A stretch of DNA of 47,012 bases from Bacteriovorax stolpii (GTDB lineage Bacteria > Bdellovibrionota > Bacteriovoracia > Bacteriovoracales > Bacteriovoracaceae). The notes under the pieces are model-generated. The model saw only the letters and a program-made list of their open reading frames with translations, made no database searches and was not told the DNA's origin. Below, in pieces: positions 8,368-18,067 of this stretch (its first letter is position 1; every line of letters begins with the position of its first letter). Location: positions 1 through 47,012 of the forward strand of contig CAMASK010000016.1 of NCBI GenBank assembly GCA_945860895.1. Reading direction: 5' to 3'. A program made the position numbers and the translations under genes.

Positions 8368-10569
8368 TTACTTCTCTGTCATTTTCGTAATATCGAAGTC
8401 ATCATCAACTAGTTCAGGATTCATTAAATACGTTTCACATAAATCCCTCAGTCGTTTGGTTGAAATATCGCTTTCGAGGTCTGTGAGGATTTGATTAAAA
8501 AGATCAATTGCTGCCTTAAAGTTTCTTTTTTGAAAAAGATTCCAGGCCATCATGTACAAGTTATAGCTCTCTGTATCCAGAGTCATGGGATGCCAGTTGT
8601 GAAGGACTTCAAAAATTGCAACTGAAGCCGTTTTTCCTTTCACAATGACTTTATCAATTGGGCGAATTTTTATGGTTGTTGTGTCTAAACGAGCTAGAGT
8701 GAATTGCGAAATTAAAATACCTACTCCGTATCGTTTACATAAACTCTCCAGACGAGCACCAAGATTCATGTTGTCTCCCAGGGCGGTATAGGAGAAAATT
8801 CGGGCGGAGCCCATGTTGCCTACGTTGCATTCACCGGAATTGAGTCCAATGCCCATATTAAATTCCGGGCGGCCCAGTTTTTTTAATTCTTGATTGATGC
8901 CCGGAAGAGCGTTCATCATTTGGATTGCCCCTTCCACGGCAAACTGGGCATGATTACCAATCTCAAGAGGAGCTCCCCAGAACGCCACAATGGCATCACC
9001 TATGTACTTATCAAGGGTGCCCTTAGTATCAAATACAATGTCCGTCATTTTACCCATGTACAAGTTCAATGAGTGGGCAAGCTCCACTGCTGTGAGACCC
9101 TCTGAGATGGATGTAAAGTCACGAATATCGGAAAATAAACAAGTAATGTCTCGCTTGAATCCACCCACCTGAAGTTTTTCGGGATTTTTAAGCATCTCGT
9201 CCACGATTGTTGGGGCGAGGTAGCGGGCGAATGTTCCTTTGATCTGATTTTTCTCTTTACTCGTTTCTGAAAATTTGAGGAAGGTGTTCCAGGAGTAACA
9301 GGCAATAAAACAAAAATAACAATAGAAAAGTTTTAATTCATAACCTTGCGGCAGGAAATAATGATAGTCGGCCGCATAGGAGATTGCGAGAATCAAAATG
9401 ATCACCAACAAATCAAAAAAGGCGTTACCCATTTTTTGAATGAGAAAAAAAATCAGCATTCCCGCAAACAGAAGATACAAAGAATAAGTGACAGATTCAT
9501 TTATGGGCTTAAAGAAATGTTTATTTAACAACATGTTAACCATGTTCACGTGAGCGAGAACTCCCGGCATTTTTGAATCAATAGGACTGGCCCTTAGATC
9601 GTGGGCACCCAATGCCGTGGAGCCCACAAAGATAATTTTGTTTTTGAGGGCTGTGATCATTTTTGGATCATTGTCTTTGGCCTCGAGAAGATCATAAAGT
9701 GAAATGACATCGAAATGCTTTAATCCACCAATGAATCTAATTTTTGCTTCACCGCGATTGTTGATTTCGAGTCGCTGGCCATCAACTTCCAATTCTCCAG
9801 AGCCGTCTTGAGAAATTTTAACTTTGTGCTTTTTCCCAGTATATGCTTCCCAAGCATTAAAGCCCAGAGAGCCGAAATAAATTGTATCTATATTCAATAA
9901 CAACAAATACTGCCGAAAGATACCATCTGGGTCTTCTTCCATACTGATGGAGCCAAGTCCGGCCCCAGAGTTAATGAATTCATCAATAGGAAAAGTATAT
10001 TTTTTAATTTGATATGTGTGAGTCTGCGCCTCAGAGAAAATCTGGGTCAGCACACTGTCATCAAGCATTGATTCATGGAAGGAGTCTAAAGAATCCTTCT
10101 TGCTCGTCCCGGTAGTATAGGCAAGAAAAACCCTCCCACCACCAGACTGGAAATTCTTAAAAGCATTTGCCAGGGTAGCGTCAGGAGAAGAAGGTCCGCA
10201 GGCAGGGGCTTTTTCTGGATAAAGGATATCGAGTGCTACAACTTTTGCCCCAAAATTTTTAAGCTTACCAATCATATCAGCATGGATGGTTCTGGGAATG
10301 GGCCACATTCCAATTTTTTCAAGGGAATAGTCATCCACTGTAACAATGGCCACTTCTTTGCTTTTTTTATTGGAATTAATTTGATTCTTCATTCGGTAGT
10401 CATAAAAACGACTCTCAAATGAAATGGTATATTCAAGAAACTTCGCAACAATGGTGTCGTTGTCGATATCCCGCATAAAAAGTGAGCCAAAAATACAGAA
10501 AATGGCAAAGCTAAATATAAAAAAAAGTCCCAGAGAACGGGCCGTTTTAGAGATGTATTTAAGCAGCAC
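8368..10569 (-). CDS. CHASE2-domain class III adenylate cyclase
   Basis: A 733-aa membrane sensor-cyclase starting at GTG (10569), with AAAGG 7-8 nt upstream. Order: one N-terminal membrane helix (about 14-34), a periplasmic CHASE2 sensor (about 35-350), three membrane helices (about 361-428), a class III cyclase domain (about 470-660) and a helical TPR-like tail. Both metal-binding aspartates are present: D481 in FSDIRDFT and D525 in KYIGDAIVAFWG. Lys521 at the purine position and a YTALGDNMNLGARLE segment fit the class IIIb adenylate-specific type. It should turn an external signal into cAMP. It is divergent from hemF and convergent with the GNAT gene. The ligand is unknown. Confidence 0.88.
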   Translation of the reverse strand: MLLKYISKTARSLGLFFIFSFAIFCIFGSLFMRDIDNDTIVAKFLEYTISFESRFYDYRMKNQINSNKKSKEVAIVTVDDYSLEKIGMWPIPRTIHADMIGKLKNFGAKVVALDILYPEKAPACGPSSPDATLANAFKNFQSGGGRVFLAYTTGTSKKDSLDSFHESMLDDSVLTQIFSEAQTHTYQIKKYTFPIDEFINSGAGLGSISMEEDPDGIFRQYLLLLNIDTIYFGSLGFNAWEAYTGKKHKVKISQDGSGELEVDGQRLEINNRGEAKIRFIGGLKHFDVISLYDLLEAKDNDPKMITALKNKIIFVGSTALGAHDLRASPIDSKMPGVLAHVNMVNMLLNKHFFKPINESVTYSLYLLFAGMLIFFLIQKMGNAFFDLLVIILILAISYAADYHYFLPQGYELKLFYCYFCFIACYSWNTFLKFSETSKEKNQIKGTFARYLAPTIVDEMLKNPEKLQVGGFKRDITCLFSDIRDFTSISEGLTAVELAHSLNLYMGKMTDIVFDTKGTLDKYIGDAIVAFWGAPLEIGNHAQFAVEGAIQMMNALPGINQELKKLGRPEFNMGIGLNSGECNVGNMGSARIFSYTALGDNMNLGARLESLCKRYGVGILISQFTLARLDTTTIKIRPIDKVIVKGKTASVAIFEVLHNWHPMTLDTESYNLYMMAWNLFQKRNFKAAIDLFNQILTDLESDISTKRLRDLCETYLMNPELVDDDFDITKMTEK

Positions 10570-10661
10570 TTTTGATACCTTTAATAAGGATGATTTAAAT
10601 CATTTTAATTGTATCGACCAAGTGTAATACTCGCAAGAAAAACACTTTCAGGAAAAAGACG

Positions 10662-11549
10662 ATGAAACTTGAAGAATTAAAAAATACTTTTAACCTCCAT
10701 GTAAAAAAACTGCAGGAGCGAATTACTCAGGAAATGCGCAGGCTTGATCCTGAACTGGTTATGCATGAAGATCTTTGGCAAAGACAAGATCATGCAACTC
10801 ATCCCGGAGGAGGAGGCATCACCCGCGCCTTTCAAGGAAAACTATTTGAAAATGCAGGAGTAAACACTTCATGCGTTTTTGGTAAAATTGATCCTCAATT
10901 TGCAAAACATCTCCAGGGCTGCGGAGATGAAATGTGGGCGGCCGGTATTTCTCTGATCATCCATCCACGAAACCCCAAAGTCCCAACTGTTCATGCTAAT
11001 TTTCGCATGATTCATCAGGGGGAAAAATTTTGGTTTGGCGGTGGAGCCGATCTCACTCCCTATTATCCTATCGAAGAAGATTTTAAGTATTTCCATAATG
11101 TTTGGAAAAAAGCCGCCGGCACTCTCTATGAAGGCATGAAGAAGACCTGTGATGATTATTTTAACAATTCTCATCGAGGCATTGAGATGCGAGGGATAGG
11201 TGGTATTTTCTACGATCACTTAAATTCCGGCGATACCCTCAATGATTTTGAAATGGTTAAAAACCTTTCAGAACATTTCATCCAAAGTTATTTTCCTATC
11301 GTTGAAAAACGTATGACTGAAAATTGGACAGAAGCGGATGAGGATTTTATGCTTCATCGACGTGGTCGTTACGTGGAATTTAATTTATTGCATGACCGAG
11401 GAACTTTGTTTGGACTTAAAACCAATGGGCGAGTGGATTCAATTTTAATCTCACTTCCAGCTCGCTGCAAATTCAGCTACCAGTACAGGCCTGAGGCAGG
11501 CTCAGTTTATGAAAAGATGTGGAGCTATTACACTCCACATGCCTGGTAA
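10662..11549 (+). CDS. hemF: Oxygen-dependent coproporphyrinogen III oxidase
   Basis: A 295-aa protein, essentially the length of E. coli HemF. It converts coproporphyrinogen III to protoporphyrinogen IX with O2 in heme synthesis. Recognisable blocks are HPGGGGITRAFQGKLFE near residue 47, VPTVHANFRM, WFGGGADLTPYYP, RGIGGIFYDHLN, and the C-terminal RYVEFNLLHDRGTLFGL and SLPARCKFSYQY segments. AGGA lies 8-9 nt before the ATG. The enzyme implies at least microaerobic life and supplies heme for the c-type cytochromes matured by the ccs genes further on. The stop is one base from the convergent nfu stop. Confidence 0.95.
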   Translation: MKLEELKNTFNLHVKKLQERITQEMRRLDPELVMHEDLWQRQDHATHPGGGGITRAFQGKLFENAGVNTSCVFGKIDPQFAKHLQGCGDEMWAAGISLIIHPRNPKVPTVHANFRMIHQGEKFWFGGGADLTPYYPIEEDFKYFHNVWKKAAGTLYEGMKKTCDDYFNNSHRGIEMRGIGGIFYDHLNSGDTLNDFEMVKNLSEHFIQSYFPIVEKRMTENWTEADEDFMLHRRGRYVEFNLLHDRGTLFGLKTNGRVDSILISLPARCKFSYQYRPEAGSVYEKMWSYYTPHAW

Positions 11550-11550
11550 A

Positions 11551-12147
11551 TTAAACTTCTGGTGCCAGATAAACTTCAATCTCTTGATGAAATTCATCAC
11601 GCAAGATGGATCGAATCGCTTCAAGGGTTCCTGTGGTGGAGCTCGGACAAGTTCCACACGCACCCTGATACTTAACAATTAGAATATTATCCTTAAAGTC
11701 TTTGACCGCAAGATCTCCACCGTCGCCTTGAAGGCCTGGACGGATTTTGCGGTCAAGAATTTCTTCAATTCTTTGCATTTCAGGCGAAAGGTGAGCTCGT
11801 CTTTCGGCCTCAGGATTAAAAACCTTAATATTTGGATCATGATCTTCAAAAAAGCTTTCAATGCAGGTCTGGACTGCCGGCTCTAGAGAATCCCAGTCTT
11901 CAAAACTGAATTTTGAGATGGTGATGACGTTCTGGAAGAAGTGGATCTGATCCACACCGCGAAGATCAAATAATGCAGCCGCTAGGGGGATATCCTTACA
12001 ATCCTGAGGGGCCTTAAATGAAACCTTACCTTCAGTAATGACGTCGCGGTTCAGAATGAATTTTAAAGCATTCGGATTCGGAGTCGGTTGAATGACAATT
12101 TCAATGGGTTCATTAGTTGGTTGTGATGACATAGTTTGTGTTTCCAT
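11551..12147 (-). CDS. Nfu-type Fe-S cluster scaffold/carrier
   Basis: A 198-aa two-domain protein. The N-terminal Nfu_N domain has IQPTPNPNALKFILN (about 19-33). The C-terminal NifU-like domain (about 125-195) has RPGLQGDGGDLAV and the cluster-binding C164-G-T-C167. It carries Fe-S clusters from the SUF scaffold to apoproteins. It is the last gene of the suf operon, 3 bp after sufS. The ATG at 12147 has no good Shine-Dalgarno. An ATG at 12132 (residue 6) lies 10 nt after GGA, so either could be used, or initiation may be coupled to sufS termination. Confidence 0.85.
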   Translation of the reverse strand: METQTMSSQPTNEPIEIVIQPTPNPNALKFILNRDVITEGKVSFKAPQDCKDIPLAAALFDLRGVDQIHFFQNVITISKFSFEDWDSLEPAVQTCIESFFEDHDPNIKVFNPEAERRAHLSPEMQRIEEILDRKIRPGLQGDGGDLAVKDFKDNILIVKYQGACGTCPSSTTGTLEAIRSILRDEFHQEIEVYLAPEV

Positions 12148-12150
12148 AAT

Positions 12151-13377
12151 TTATGACTCGAAAAAAGTTTTTACTTTAAGTATTGCCTTGTAAAGCTGAT
12201 CGATATCTTCCTGGTTATTGTAGAGAGAAAGCGAGGCACGACAAGTGGCCGGTACACATAAAAATTTCATAAGTGGTTGAGCGCAGTGGTGTCCAGTTCG
12301 AATGGCCACACCTTCTTTGTCGATTAAAGACGCGATGTCGTGAGGATGAATTCCATCAATACCAAAGGAAATAACAGAGGCTTTCTTTTCGGCCGTACCA
12401 TATATCTTTAGCCCTGGAATCGTGCTAAGTTTTTTTGTTCCGTATTCTAAAAGTTCATCTTCAATTTGTTTAATTTTATCGATGCCAATTTGATTAATGT
12501 AATCAACTGCTGTGCCAAGACCAATCACTGCTGAGATGGAAGGTGTGCCAGCCTCGAATTTATGAGGAAGATTGCTATAAGTGGTTTTCTCAAAGCTCAC
12601 CACATCAATCATATCACCACCTCCTTGATAGGGAGGCATCATGTTTAAAAGTTCTTCCTTGGCATAAAGAACACCCACCCCGGTAGGGCCAAACATCTTA
12701 TGGCCAGAGAAGGCGAGGAAGTCCACATCTAGATCCTGAACATCCACTTTCTTGTGAGCAATTGCCTGGGCAGCATCTATGAAAACCTTTGCTCCAACAG
12801 CGTGGGCCTTTTTAATCATGGCTTTTACTGGATTAATCGTTCCAAGGGCATTTGAAACATAAACCACACTAACTAACTTTACTTTTGGAGTGAGAAGCTT
12901 AGCGTATTGATCCTGGAGAATTTCGCCTTCAGGATTAATAGGAATAACTTTAATGGTTAATTTTTTTTCTTCTGCCACCATCTGCCAAGGAACAATATTT
13001 GAGTGATGCTCCATTTGTGAAAGAAGAATTTCATCTCCTTCTTTTAAAAAAGCCCTGGCATAACATTGGGCCACGAGATTGATACTCTCCGTAGTTCCTT
13101 TGGTAAAAATCACTTGCTTACGATCAGGAGAGTTAATAAGGCTTGCGACTTTATCTCTGGTTGACTCAAATTTAGTGGTGGCATTTTCAGATAACCAATA
13201 AAGACCACGATGAACGTTAGAGGTTTCAGAGCGATAATAACGGTCCATCTCATCGATAACTATTTTTGGTTTTAGAGTGGTAGCAGCACTATCCAGATAG
13301 GCCAGTCTTTTGCCATTGATAACCTGATCGGCCACGGGGAAATCTTTACGGTAGGGGTTGTCTGTAATTAGACTCAT
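12151..13377 (-). CDS. sufS: Cysteine desulfurase SufS
   Basis: A PLP-dependent group II cysteine desulfurase of 408 aa that takes sulfur from cysteine for Fe-S assembly. Lys227 in AFSGHKMFGPTG is the PLP Schiff-base residue. RTGHHCAQPLM and the catalytic cysteine in VPATCRASLSLYN match SufS closely. Residues EHHSNIVPWQ (about 123-132) form the cofactor pocket. Its GTG/ATG region overlaps the sufD stop by 4 nt. No sufE or sufU sulfur-transfer partner lies in the operon, so the partner must be encoded elsewhere or replaced. Confidence 0.95.
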   Translation of the reverse strand: MSLITDNPYRKDFPVADQVINGKRLAYLDSAATTLKPKIVIDEMDRYYRSETSNVHRGLYWLSENATTKFESTRDKVASLINSPDRKQVIFTKGTTESINLVAQCYARAFLKEGDEILLSQMEHHSNIVPWQMVAEEKKLTIKVIPINPEGEILQDQYAKLLTPKVKLVSVVYVSNALGTINPVKAMIKKAHAVGAKVFIDAAQAIAHKKVDVQDLDVDFLAFSGHKMFGPTGVGVLYAKEELLNMMPPYQGGGDMIDVVSFEKTTYSNLPHKFEAGTPSISAVIGLGTAVDYINQIGIDKIKQIEDELLEYGTKKLSTIPGLKIYGTAEKKASVISFGIDGIHPHDIASLIDKEGVAIRTGHHCAQPLMKFLCVPATCRASLSLYNNQEDIDQLYKAILKVKTFFES

Positions 13378-14621
13378 TTTGCTCCCCCTAAGTGAAATTT
13401 ATTTTTCAGGGCCTGCATAACAAACTCTTGTGCCCTTTGCTTAAGCAGTGTGTTTTGAATTTTTAAAACGATTTCTATTCCAAAGGCTTGTGCAAGAAGT
13501 GTGCGTGCCTTATCGGCCGGTATTCCTCGTGCCTGAAAATAGAAAACTTCATCATCAGAGAGCTGGCCCGTGGTTGATCCATGGGAGCATTTCACATCGT
13601 CTGCAAAAATTTCAAGCTGTGGCTCTGAAAAAACCTGGGCCTTTTTAGATAAAAGAAGATTTTTATTTAATTGCGCGGCGGCCACTCTTTGAGCGTGCGG
13701 ATGAATATGTATTTTACCAGTAAAAATTCCCTTGGAATCTTCATCCAGAATACCTTTAGCAATTTGATTGGAAGTGGTGTCGGCCGCCTTATGCTCTATA
13801 CATGTATTTAAATCTGATTGCTCAGAACCAGAGGTGAAATAAAGATTATAAGACTCACCATGGGCCCCTGATTCAAGGAGCTCCATTTTAACATTTTGGC
13901 GATTCAATTTGCCTGATAAATTTAATATTACGCTCCGATAGGTGGCGTCTTTTTTGACGTAAGCATAAGTTGAGGTATGAGTTAGACCAGTGGCCCCCGC
14001 ATGAGTCAACTGGACATGCTCAAGGCTTGCACCTTGCTCTACTTGTAAGTAGGTTTCATTTATTAATCCATGGGAAACGGATTGATCCGTGTTTTCTTCA
14101 AGAATCGATACTTTAGAGTTTGAATTTATTTTAATGAAAACAGTGGCACAATTAAGACCAGATTTTGTAATCAGATTTAGGATACGTATTGGTTTTTCTA
14201 TAATGGTATTCTTTGCCACCTCTAAAACAATTCCTGTCGCAAGAAGACTGTGATGAAGGTGTGAGACTCCATGAGTTTCTTTTAATTCAGGATATAAAAG
14301 TGGGAAGTTCTCCTCAAGACCCGTTAAATTAAGTCCAGGTATATTTATCTTTTGATTTTGAAGAACTCCATCAACGAACATTATATTCGTGAACCTTTCA
14401 TCTTGGTATTTTTCAATCTGAGAATCATCGGGCTCGTAGGGTGTATAGTCTAGTCCCTCAAAAAAACTTGAAAGATTTGTATACTTGTAAGAGTTGACAT
14501 CAAAAGGAGCGAGACCTTTTTTCTTAAAAAGTTCTAAGTGAGTTTCCCGGAAGTCTTTGACTCCACCAGTACTCAAGGACATTTTTTTCTCGGCCACCTC
14601 GGCCAATGCTTGGATGTTCAT
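13374..14621 (-). CDS. sufD: Fe-S assembly protein SufD
   Basis: A 415-aa member of the SufB/SufD beta-helix family. The C-terminal half shows the family pattern: EPQLEIFADDVKCSHGSTTGQLSDDEVFYFQARGI, with the conserved cysteine and histidine, then a helical cap. SufD pairs with SufB and the SufC ATPase in the SufBC2D scaffold. The N-terminal 120 residues are poorly conserved, as usual. The SufD start shares its first base with the SufC stop (14621), and its own stop overlaps sufS, in keeping with a tightly coupled operon. Confidence 0.92.
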   Translation of the reverse strand: MNIQALAEVAEKKMSLSTGGVKDFRETHLELFKKKGLAPFDVNSYKYTNLSSFFEGLDYTPYEPDDSQIEKYQDERFTNIMFVDGVLQNQKINIPGLNLTGLEENFPLLYPELKETHGVSHLHHSLLATGIVLEVAKNTIIEKPIRILNLITKSGLNCATVFIKINSNSKVSILEENTDQSVSHGLINETYLQVEQGASLEHVQLTHAGATGLTHTSTYAYVKKDATYRSVILNLSGKLNRQNVKMELLESGAHGESYNLYFTSGSEQSDLNTCIEHKAADTTSNQIAKGILDEDSKGIFTGKIHIHPHAQRVAAAQLNKNLLLSKKAQVFSEPQLEIFADDVKCSHGSTTGQLSDDEVFYFQARGIPADKARTLLAQAFGIEIVLKIQNTLLKQRAQEFVMQALKNKFHLGGAK

Positions 14622-15382
14622 TATTTCTTCTCGTTAATCAGCCAGTCATAACCTTTTTCTTCCAGTTCAAGAGCAAGGGATTTGTCCCCCGACTTGATGA
14701 TCTGTCCCTTATAAAGAACATGAACATAATCTGGTATAATATAGTCTAAAAGACGCTGATAATGGGTCACTAGTATAGTGGCGTTAAAACGACTCTTAAG
14801 TGCGTTCACACCGTTAGCGACAATTTTGAGTGCATCAATATCAAGTCCTGAATCTGTTTCATCCAGAAGTGATAATCTTGGATTTAAAATCGCCATCTGA
14901 AGAATCTCGTTTTTTTTCTTTTCTCCGCCGGAGAATCCTTCATTCACTGATCGCTCTAAAAAAGACTCATTCATTTCCAGGAGCTTAAGTTTTGAGCGCA
15001 GATGCTTTAAGAAGCTCTCGTCATCCATTTTATCCAGACCCTGATGCTCGCAAATTTGGTTAAATGACTCTTTTAAAAAAGTAAAATTGGAAACACCTGG
15101 TACTTCAATTGGGTATTGAAAACCTAAAAAGATTCCTTCTTTGGCCCGCTCAGATGGCTCAAGATCAAGGAGGTTTTGCATTTTGCCGTTAATTTCAAAA
15201 TTGATTTCTCCACCAGTCACTTTGTATGCCGGATGTCCTGCAATGATTTTTGACAAGGTCGATTTACCTGAACCATTAGGTCCCATAATGGCATGAACTT
15301 CTCCGCGCTTAACGGTGAGATTAATGCCTTTTAAAATTTCGTTTCCATCGACGGAGGCGGTAAGGTTTTTAATTTCAATCAT
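14621..15382 (-). CDS. sufC: SUF system ATPase SufC
   Basis: A soluble ABC ATPase of 253 aa. Walker A GPNGSGKST is at about residues 35-43 and the signature FSGGEKKKNEILQMA is at about 149-163. Walker B is written LSLLDETDSGLDIDALK, with the SufC-typical ETDSGLD replacing the usual EPTSALD, and the H-loop is VTHYQRLLDYI. It drives remodelling of the SufBC2D scaffold during cluster assembly. It starts one base after sufB ends. The sequence is intact and shows no oddities. Confidence 0.96.
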   Translation of the reverse strand: MIEIKNLTASVDGNEILKGINLTVKRGEVHAIMGPNGSGKSTLSKIIAGHPAYKVTGGEINFEINGKMQNLLDLEPSERAKEGIFLGFQYPIEVPGVSNFTFLKESFNQICEHQGLDKMDDESFLKHLRSKLKLLEMNESFLERSVNEGFSGGEKKKNEILQMAILNPRLSLLDETDSGLDIDALKIVANGVNALKSRFNATILVTHYQRLLDYIIPDYVHVLYKGQIIKSGDKSLALELEEKGYDWLINEKK

Positions 15383-15383
15383 T

Positions 15384-16817
15384 TTATCCTACTGAGTTTT
15401 CTAGTTTCATTTCAATTAATTTGACCGCTTCCACTGAGAATTCCAGCGGAAGAGTTTTAAACACATCTTTACAAAAGCCGTTCACAATCAGGGAGATGGC
15501 CTTCTCAGCACTAAAGCCACGGCTTTGCAGGTAAAAAATCTGATCAGCGCTTATTTTTGAAGTGGTGGCTTCATGTTCCACTATTGCCGTATTATTTTTT
15601 ACATCAATAGTAGGGAAGGTGTTGGCCGCACACTGATCCCCAATTAGCATTGAATCACATTGGGAATAATTTCTTGCCCCTGTGGCCGAAGGCATGATCT
15701 TCACAAGTCCGCGGTAAACGTTCTGGGATTTTTCTGCCGAAATCCCTTTTGAGATAATGGTGGATTTAGTGTTTTTACCAATATGAATCATCTTCGTGCC
15801 AGTATCGGCCTGCATGTAATTATTTGTTAAGGCCACTGAATAAAATGAGCCTTGAGAACCCTCTCCGATTAGAACGCAAGAAGGATATTTCCAGGTTATC
15901 GCTGAACCAGCTTCCACTTGAGTCCAGGATATTTTTGAATTCACTCCTTTACAGTGCCCGCGCTTAGTGACGAAATTATAAATTCCGCCCTTGCCTTCTT
16001 TATCACCCGCGTACCAGTTCTGAACGGTTGAATATTTTATTTCCGCATTATCCAAGGTGATCAATTCTACTATGGCAGCATGAAGCTGGTTCTCATCTCT
16101 TTGAGGTGCGGTACAGCCTTCAAGGTAATTAACGTAAGAACCCTCGTCCGCAATGATGAGTGTTCGTTCAAACTGTCCTGACTCTTTAGCATTAATTCTG
16201 AAATAGGTAGACAGATCCAAAGGGCATTTCACTCCTTTTGGAATGTAGACGAATGAGCCATCTGAGAAAACTGCACCATTTAAAGCAGCGTAATAGTTGT
16301 CTGAGTAGGGCACTACGGTCCCTAAATATTTTTTTACAAGCTCAGGGTATTTTTCTACTGCTTCCTGAATGGAGCAAAAAATGACTCCAAATTTTTCCAG
16401 CTCTTCTTTATGAGTGGTACCAACGGAGACAGAATCAAAAACGGCATCAACTGCGACACCCATTAAACGCTTTTGTTCAGTCAGGTTAATTCCTAACTTT
16501 TCAAAAGTTTCAAGAAGCTCACTGTCCACATCATCGAGTGATTTATAAACGTCTTTTTTCGATTTGGGTTTTGAATAATAGTAAATATCCTGGAAATTAA
16601 TTTGAGGAAATTTACAATACTGCCAATCAGGGTGAGTCAGCGTCAGCCAATGACGGTAAGCCTTAAGACGGTATTCCAAAAGCCATTGGGGTTCATTTTT
16701 TTTGGCGGAAATCATGCGCACAATTTCTTCTGACAAGCCTTTTGGAAATTCTTCCGTTTCGATGTCAGTGACGAAGCCGTACTTATATTCGCTGGACAGT
16801 TTATCTTCTATCTTCAT
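15384..16817 (-). CDS. sufB: Fe-S scaffold subunit SufB
   Basis: A 477-aa protein (E. coli SufB 495). It is recognised from [33 protein letters not shown], the C-terminal [16 protein letters not shown] and [22 protein letters not shown], where the conserved Glu/His cluster ligands lie. It is the scaffold on which the nascent Fe-S cluster is built with SufC and SufD. Its ATG overlaps the rrf2 stop (ATGA), so regulator and scaffold are co-translated. The operon order rrf2-B-C-D-S-nfu is a common bacterial SUF layout. Confidence 0.95.
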   Translation of the reverse strand: MKIEDKLSSEYKYGFVTDIETEEFPKGLSEEIVRMISAKKNEPQWLLEYRLKAYRHWLTLTHPDWQYCKFPQINFQDIYYYSKPKSKKDVYKSLDDVDSELLETFEKLGINLTEQKRLMGVAVDAVFDSVSVGTTHKEELEKFGVIFCSIQEAVEKYPELVKKYLGTVVPYSDNYYAALNGAVFSDGSFVYIPKGVKCPLDLSTYFRINAKESGQFERTLIIADEGSYVNYLEGCTAPQRDENQLHAAIVELITLDNAEIKYSTVQNWYAGDKEGKGGIYNFVTKRGHCKGVNSKISWTQVEAGSAITWKYPSCVLIGEGSQGSFYSVALTNNYMQADTGTKMIHIGKNTKSTIISKGISAEKSQNVYRGLVKIMPSATGARNYSQCDSMLIGDQCAANTFPTIDVKNNTAIVEHEATTSKISADQIFYLQSRGFSAEKAISLIVNGFCKDVFKTLPLEFSVEAVKLIEMKLENSVG

Positions 16818-17287
16818 AAAGTTGCCTTATTCATTAAGGGACAATTCTCCACTTTTTTCTCTGGAACTTTTTTAAGCGCCAATAAATTATCTTCTGCTAA
16901 AAGTTCATTCAAAGTGAGAGTAGTAAAAATACTAATTAAATAATCATTAAGTCGTTTAATAGGCTGAGAAATATTGCATTTATGAATCAGATCACAGGGA
17001 CCCTCATGACAATCCATCATGAAGCTTTTGCCTTCAATCAATTCCACCAGCTCAATATAAGAAACAGAAGAAAGATTGCGGGCAAGAGTATAACCACCCT
17101 TAACCCCCTTGTGTGAATGTAAAATACCTGCACCATTCATCTGTTGCATGACTTTGGCCGTAGTATCAAAAGGAGTTTCATAACGGTCACAGACTTCTCG
17201 TGCCGTAGTGAGTTCAATGGCCGGTTTCTCTTTCATCAATTTGAGTACCATGAGGGCATACTCAACTTTTCGATTTATCTTGATCAT
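16814..17287 (-). CDS. Rrf2 family Fe-S-sensing regulator of the suf operon
   Basis: A 157-aa Rrf2 winged-helix repressor. The helix-turn-helix occupies about residues 27-70, with [11 protein letters not shown] the family wing motif. Three cysteines, C93, C98 and C104, have nearly the same numbering and spacing as the [2Fe-2S] ligands of E. coli IscR (92, 98, 104), so cluster binding is likely. A fourth cysteine lies near the C-terminus. As first gene of the suf operon it probably autoregulates: when cluster-loaded it would repress suf. Candidate operators are the inverted repeats just upstream. SufR, RsrR or IscR assignment is not possible from sequence alone. Confidence 0.88.
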   Translation of the reverse strand: MIKINRKVEYALMVLKLMKEKPAIELTTAREVCDRYETPFDTTAKVMQQMNGAGILHSHKGVKGGYTLARNLSSVSYIELVELIEGKSFMMDCHEGPCDLIHKCNISQPIKRLNDYLISIFTTLTLNELLAEDNLLALKKVPEKKVENCPLMNKATL

Positions 17288-17305
17288 AAAATACGCCTAA
17301 ATTTA

Positions 17306-17344
17306 CCTTATTTATCACTTTAGCCCATAATATCGTAAATAAGG
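17306..17344. promoter_or_regulatory. Proximal inverted repeat upstream of suf operon
   Basis: Perfect 9-bp arms CCTTATTTA (17306-17314) and TAAATAAGG (17336-17344) are separated by 21 bp. The repeat lies 19 bp upstream of the rrf2 start. It is well placed as an Rrf2 operator or as two half-sites flanking the promoter. The function is inferred from position only. Confidence 0.45.
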
Positions 17345-17352
17345 CGAAAAAG

Positions 17353-17389
17353 CACCTATATATTTTGGCTTACTTTCTCTTTATAGGTG
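17353..17389. promoter_or_regulatory. Distal inverted repeat upstream of suf operon
   Basis: Perfect 8-bp arms CACCTATA (17353-17360) and TATAGGTG (17382-17389) with a 21-bp spacer, the same spacer length as the proximal repeat. It lies between the FHA gene stop (17404) and the rrf2 gene. The alternative reading is a weak intrinsic terminator for the FHA gene, but the stem is far apart and there is no T tract. Confidence 0.4.
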
Positions 17390-17403
17390 ATCGATATTAG
17401 GGG

Positions 17404-18033
17404 TTAAAAATGATCGTTTGACTCATTTTTATTTGGGCCTGCCTGCGGGGCTGAAGGAGAGTTCAAAACGGGAGATTGGGCTTGCTTATCTGCATAGAGG
17501 AAATAATAAAGAGCGGCCATTATGGCAAAAAAGAAGAGGGCATTTTTGGCAAGTGCATTGGAATTCTTTGCGGATTTATTTGTTTCAATTTTTGATGGCG
17601 CAGTATTTGAGCTGCCTTGTTGTTTACTGACCTGTTTGCTTACTTGTTTATTGGTGGCGATTGTAACCGTATTTCCAGATTGGTTGGAAAGTTTCGATGT
17701 TCCTAAATTTGATTGGAACTGGATCCCCACTCTTGTTTCATCGGCCGTGAATTGGCTATTTGTTACGCATCCAAAGCTGATGTTTAGGTACGTTTGGAAA
17801 GGAGTGGCTTCATTGGGTAGAATTTTATTTCCTTCGATATAAACACCATTTATGCTTCCCAAATCAGTAATAAAAAACTCTTCCCCTTTAATTTCCACCT
17901 TACAATGTTGCCTGGATATACTTTCCTGAGGGATAACCAGGTCACACTTATTGGAGCGACCAATCGTTATAGTCTCCCTAGGAACATGGACATCTATTTT
18001 TTCGCCGTTAAGTAGAGTTAATTGAACGCGCAT
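17404..18033 (-). CDS. FHA domain protein with C-terminal membrane anchor
   Basis: A 209-aa protein. An N-terminal FHA domain (about residues 1-100) has the phosphothreonine-binding motifs GRS (25-27), SRQHC (about 41-45) and LGSINGVYIEGN. A low-complexity linker rich in Gln, Ser, Lys and Asn follows, then a single membrane helix (about 163-181) and a short polar tail. FHA domains bind phosphothreonine peptides, so this anchors a phospho-dependent interaction at the membrane with the FHA domain presumably cytoplasmic. No Ser/Thr kinase is nearby. The start codon is 5 nt from a TATAAT box and lacks a Shine-Dalgarno, suggesting a leaderless mRNA. Confidence 0.85.
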   Translation of the reverse strand: MRVQLTLLNGEKIDVHVPRETITIGRSNKCDLVIPQESISRQHCKVEIKGEEFFITDLGSINGVYIEGNKILPNEATPFQTYLNISFGCVTNSQFTADETRVGIQFQSNLGTSKLSNQSGNTVTIATNKQVSKQVSKQQGSSNTAPSKIETNKSAKNSNALAKNALFFFAIMAALYYFLYADKQAQSPVLNSPSAPQAGPNKNESNDHF

Positions 18034-18038
18034 GATTT

Positions 18039-18067
18039 ATTATAGAGGGGAAAGACTTATTTAGCAA
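18039..18067 (-). promoter_or_regulatory. Promoter of FHA gene, leaderless spacing
   Basis: On the minus strand TTGCTA (18067-18062), exactly 17 bp, then TATAAT (18044-18039). Only 5 nt separate the -10 from the ATG at 18033, so the transcript should begin at or beside the start codon. Confidence 0.65.

Noticed and set aside
10869-11219. Minus-strand open frame of 116 codons
   Set aside because: It lies wholly inside hemF, on the opposite strand.
17418-17842. Plus-strand open frames over the FHA gene
   Set aside because: They are antisense shadows of a gene with clear FHA motifs.
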